Source: Clostridia bacterium
Lineage (GTDB): Bacteria > Bacillota > Clostridia > Christensenellales > Borkfalkiaceae
DNA length: 64,000 nt
NCBI GenBank assembly: GCA_017462985.1
Contig: JAFTQB010000016.1
Coordinates: forward strand, 33,100-97,099
Reading direction: 5' to 3'
A program made the position numbers and the translations under genes. Under the pieces are notes generated by a model. That model was not told the origin of the DNA, searched no databases, and saw nothing but the letters and a program-made list of their open reading frames with translations. Below are positions 62,644 through 64,000 of this stretch, piece by piece (position 1 is the stretch's first letter; every line of letters begins with the position of its first letter).

Positions 62644-63378
62644 ATGGCAACCAAACAGAAAAAGAAACCGGAAAGCCAAAGCACTTTCCAAAGCGAATTG
62701 GAGCGTATCAAGGTAGAACGCGAACAAAAGCAACAAATGGTACAGCACCGCGAGGCGCTCGTGCACAAGCGCAACAACTTGGGGCAAAAGCTCACCGAGG
62801 CGGTGGATAAATATATCGATTATCAGCAACAGTACGGCGACGAGGATATGCGTACGAAATTTCAGCTTTCTACCATTTCCCTGCTCGAACCGCTTTCGCA
62901 GTTCTTGGAAGTGATCTTAAACCTCGAAGAAACGATGTCGCTTTTGAACGAATCGTTGGAAATCGTAGAAGAAACGATGAGCATCGTGGATAACCTGCTC
63001 GATCCTTCCCGTCATCAAAAGCCGGGGCTGTTCTCGCGCTTGCGCTCGAAATTCCGTATGAGAAGATATATGAGCGCTTGGAAAGGGCAGATCAAGCGTA
63101 TGCAGGTGATGATGGACGAGATGAGCACGGGCGTGGAGCTGATGAGCAAGGAAATGACCGCGATGATGGGCTCGATGACGAAAACGACCAAATCGGGCGG
63201 CACGGGCGGCGGACTCAACCCCGCGGCGCTCGATATGATCAACAAGCGCCGTCAAGAGCGCGGCTTGGATACGCAAAGCGGCGGCGGGAGCAGCGCAAGC
63301 GGCGGAGCGCCTGCGGGCGGCAACGCTCCTACGGGCGGCGAGAGCGGCGGACCCGGCGGCTTGGACGGTTTGATTTGA
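62644..63378 (+). CDS. Helical protein with Gly/Ser-rich tail, tandem paralogue 1
   Basis: 244 aa. Basic start (MATKQKKKPESQSTF), long helices: ERIKVEREQKQQMVQ, LTEAVDKYIDYQQQYGDEDM, LLEPLSQFLEVILNLEETMSLL and EIVEETMSIVDNLLDP. Then a basic amphipathic segment (FSRLRSKFRMRRYMSAWKGQIKRM), a Met-rich helix (MSKEMTAMMGSMTK) and a ~65-residue Gly/Ser/Pro-rich disordered tail. Shares closely matching blocks with the next gene. The helical hairpin plus basic region recalls ESCRT-III/PspA-like membrane polymers, but I can show no diagnostic motif, so this is only a hypothesis. Confidence 0.6.
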   Translation: MATKQKKKPESQSTFQSELERIKVEREQKQQMVQHREALVHKRNNLGQKLTEAVDKYIDYQQQYGDEDMRTKFQLSTISLLEPLSQFLEVILNLEETMSLLNESLEIVEETMSIVDNLLDPSRHQKPGLFSRLRSKFRMRRYMSAWKGQIKRMQVMMDEMSTGVELMSKEMTAMMGSMTKTTKSGGTGGGLNPAALDMINKRRQERGLDTQSGGGSSASGGAPAGGNAPTGGESGGPGGLDGLI

Positions 63379-63405
63379 TAAAAAATAAGGAGAGGATAGA
63401 TTATT

Positions 63406-64000
63406 ATGGCACAGCAGAAAAAACAAAAACCTTCGGCGTTCCAACAGGAATTGCTTGAAATCAAGGAAAAACGCGAACACGAGCAGATGATCGAGCAGAG
63501 AAAGCAGCGTATTGAAGATAACCGCAACAAGCTTTCCGCGAAGATGACGGAAGCGGTGGATAAGTATATCGATTATATGGAACAGTACGGCGAGGACGAT
63601 ATGCGTACGCGCTTCCAAGCGATGACGATCATGCTCATCGAACCGCTCAATCAAGTTATCGACGTAATGCTTGCGTTGGAAGAAACGATGCTGATGATCG
63701 ACGACGCGCTCGGCGTAGTGGAAGAAACGATGGGCATCATCGAAAAGATCATGGATCCCAAGCACCGCAAAAAGGTGGGCTTCTTCGGCAGATTGATCTC
63801 GAAAATGCGTATGCGTAGATACATGGGCGCATGGAAGGGTCGTATCAAACAGCTCGGCGCGATCATGGGCGAAATGATGAAGGGTACGGAAGAGATCACC
63901 CGTTCGATCACGAGCATGATGGGTTCGATGTCGAATACCAAAGGCGGAGGCACGGGCGTGGGCTTGAATTCCAAGGCTCGTCAACTCGTCGAACAAAGAA
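63406..64000 (+). CDS. Helical protein, tandem paralogue 2 (cut by window edge)
   Basis: At least 198 aa. Aligns along its length with the preceding protein: MTEAVDKYIDYMEQYGEDDMRTRF, LIEPLNQVIDVMLALEETM, VVEETMGIIEKIMDP, RLISKMRMRRYMGAWKGRIKQ and SMMGSMSNTKGGGTGVGLN, so the pair arose by tandem duplication. RBS AAGGAGAGG. The C-terminal end lies beyond the window and the operon may continue. Same functional uncertainty as paralogue 1. Confidence 0.6.
   Translation, partial: MAQQKKQKPSAFQQELLEIKEKREHEQMIEQRKQRIEDNRNKLSAKMTEAVDKYIDYMEQYGEDDMRTRFQAMTIMLIEPLNQVIDVMLALEETMLMIDDALGVVEETMGIIEKIMDPKHRKKVGFFGRLISKMRMRRYMGAWKGRIKQLGAIMGEMMKGTEEITRSITSMMGSMSNTKGGGTGVGLNSKARQLVEQR

Overview
The window looks like a chromosomal segment of an uncultured, gut-type, spore-forming Bacillota of class Clostridia. 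The reasons are sporulation genes (SpoIVFA/SpoIVFB-like and PdaB-like proteins), strong AGGAGG ribosome binding sites, near-consensus TTGACA-17-TATAAT promoters, and the arginine/lysine-type decarboxylase-tmk and maf-mreB gene orders. Base composition is moderate. Antisense frames stay open for long stretches, so many long opposite-strand ORFs are only shadows. I found no tRNA, rRNA, CRISPR array, transposase or phage gene.

Layout. 1-1.2 kb (minus): the start of a SpoIVFB-like protease behind a SpoIVFA-like protein. 1.28-1.8 kb: a promoter, a long structured leader with terminator-like hairpins, and a 75-aa orphan protein. 1.9-5.1 kb (minus): NCS2 uracil/xanthine permease, a two-OB-fold SSB and a PdaB-like deacetylase. 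5.3-16.5 kb (plus): NatAB-type ABC exporter, an orphan small gene that may be leaderless, Lrp regulator plus aminotransferase, greA-lysS behind an attenuator-like leader, an orphan membrane-anchored protein, PLP decarboxylase-tmk-mntP, and a glycerophosphodiesterase. 17-21.9 kb: gyrB-gyrA and a small orphan. 22-30 kb: a dehydrogenase, a small XRE regulator, a repeat-filled gap, a CtpE-like P-type ATPase, serS, a DnaQ-fold exonuclease and an RsmF-like methyltransferase. 30.2-33.9 kb (minus): a giant surface lipoprotein. 34-39 kb: a split TSUP permease, HAD phosphatase, Ppx/GppA, Maf and an MreB-like actin. 39.1-39.6 kb: a promoter-to-terminator unit with no substantial ORF, the best candidate noncoding RNA. 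39.9-41.7 kb: a small lipoprotein, a DUF4234-like membrane protein and a SpoT-like HD hydrolase.

41.97-64 kb (right edge) is the most unusual part. At least eleven same-strand, mostly tightly packed genes encode an Hsp70-like ATPase, a RapA-type SNF2 helicase with many zinc-binding cysteines, a second zinc-cysteine protein, a five-TM protein with about 13 extracellular MBG-like repeats, a zinc-ribbon/Sel1-like protein, a helical protein with an acidic/Gln tail, an HExxH metallopeptidase, a 1505-aa SF1 helicase with a degenerate nuclease-like C-terminus, a small coiled-coil protein, and two tandem paralogous helical proteins (the second cut by the window edge). I do not recognise this combination as a named system. 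Unfolding ATPase, two nucleic-acid motors, protease, zinc proteins, membrane sensor-like protein and possible membrane-remodelling coiled coils would fit a defence, stress or surveillance island, but that role is inference.

Two families of short palindromic intergenic repeats are scattered from 16.5 to 55.7 kb, including gaps inside the large island.
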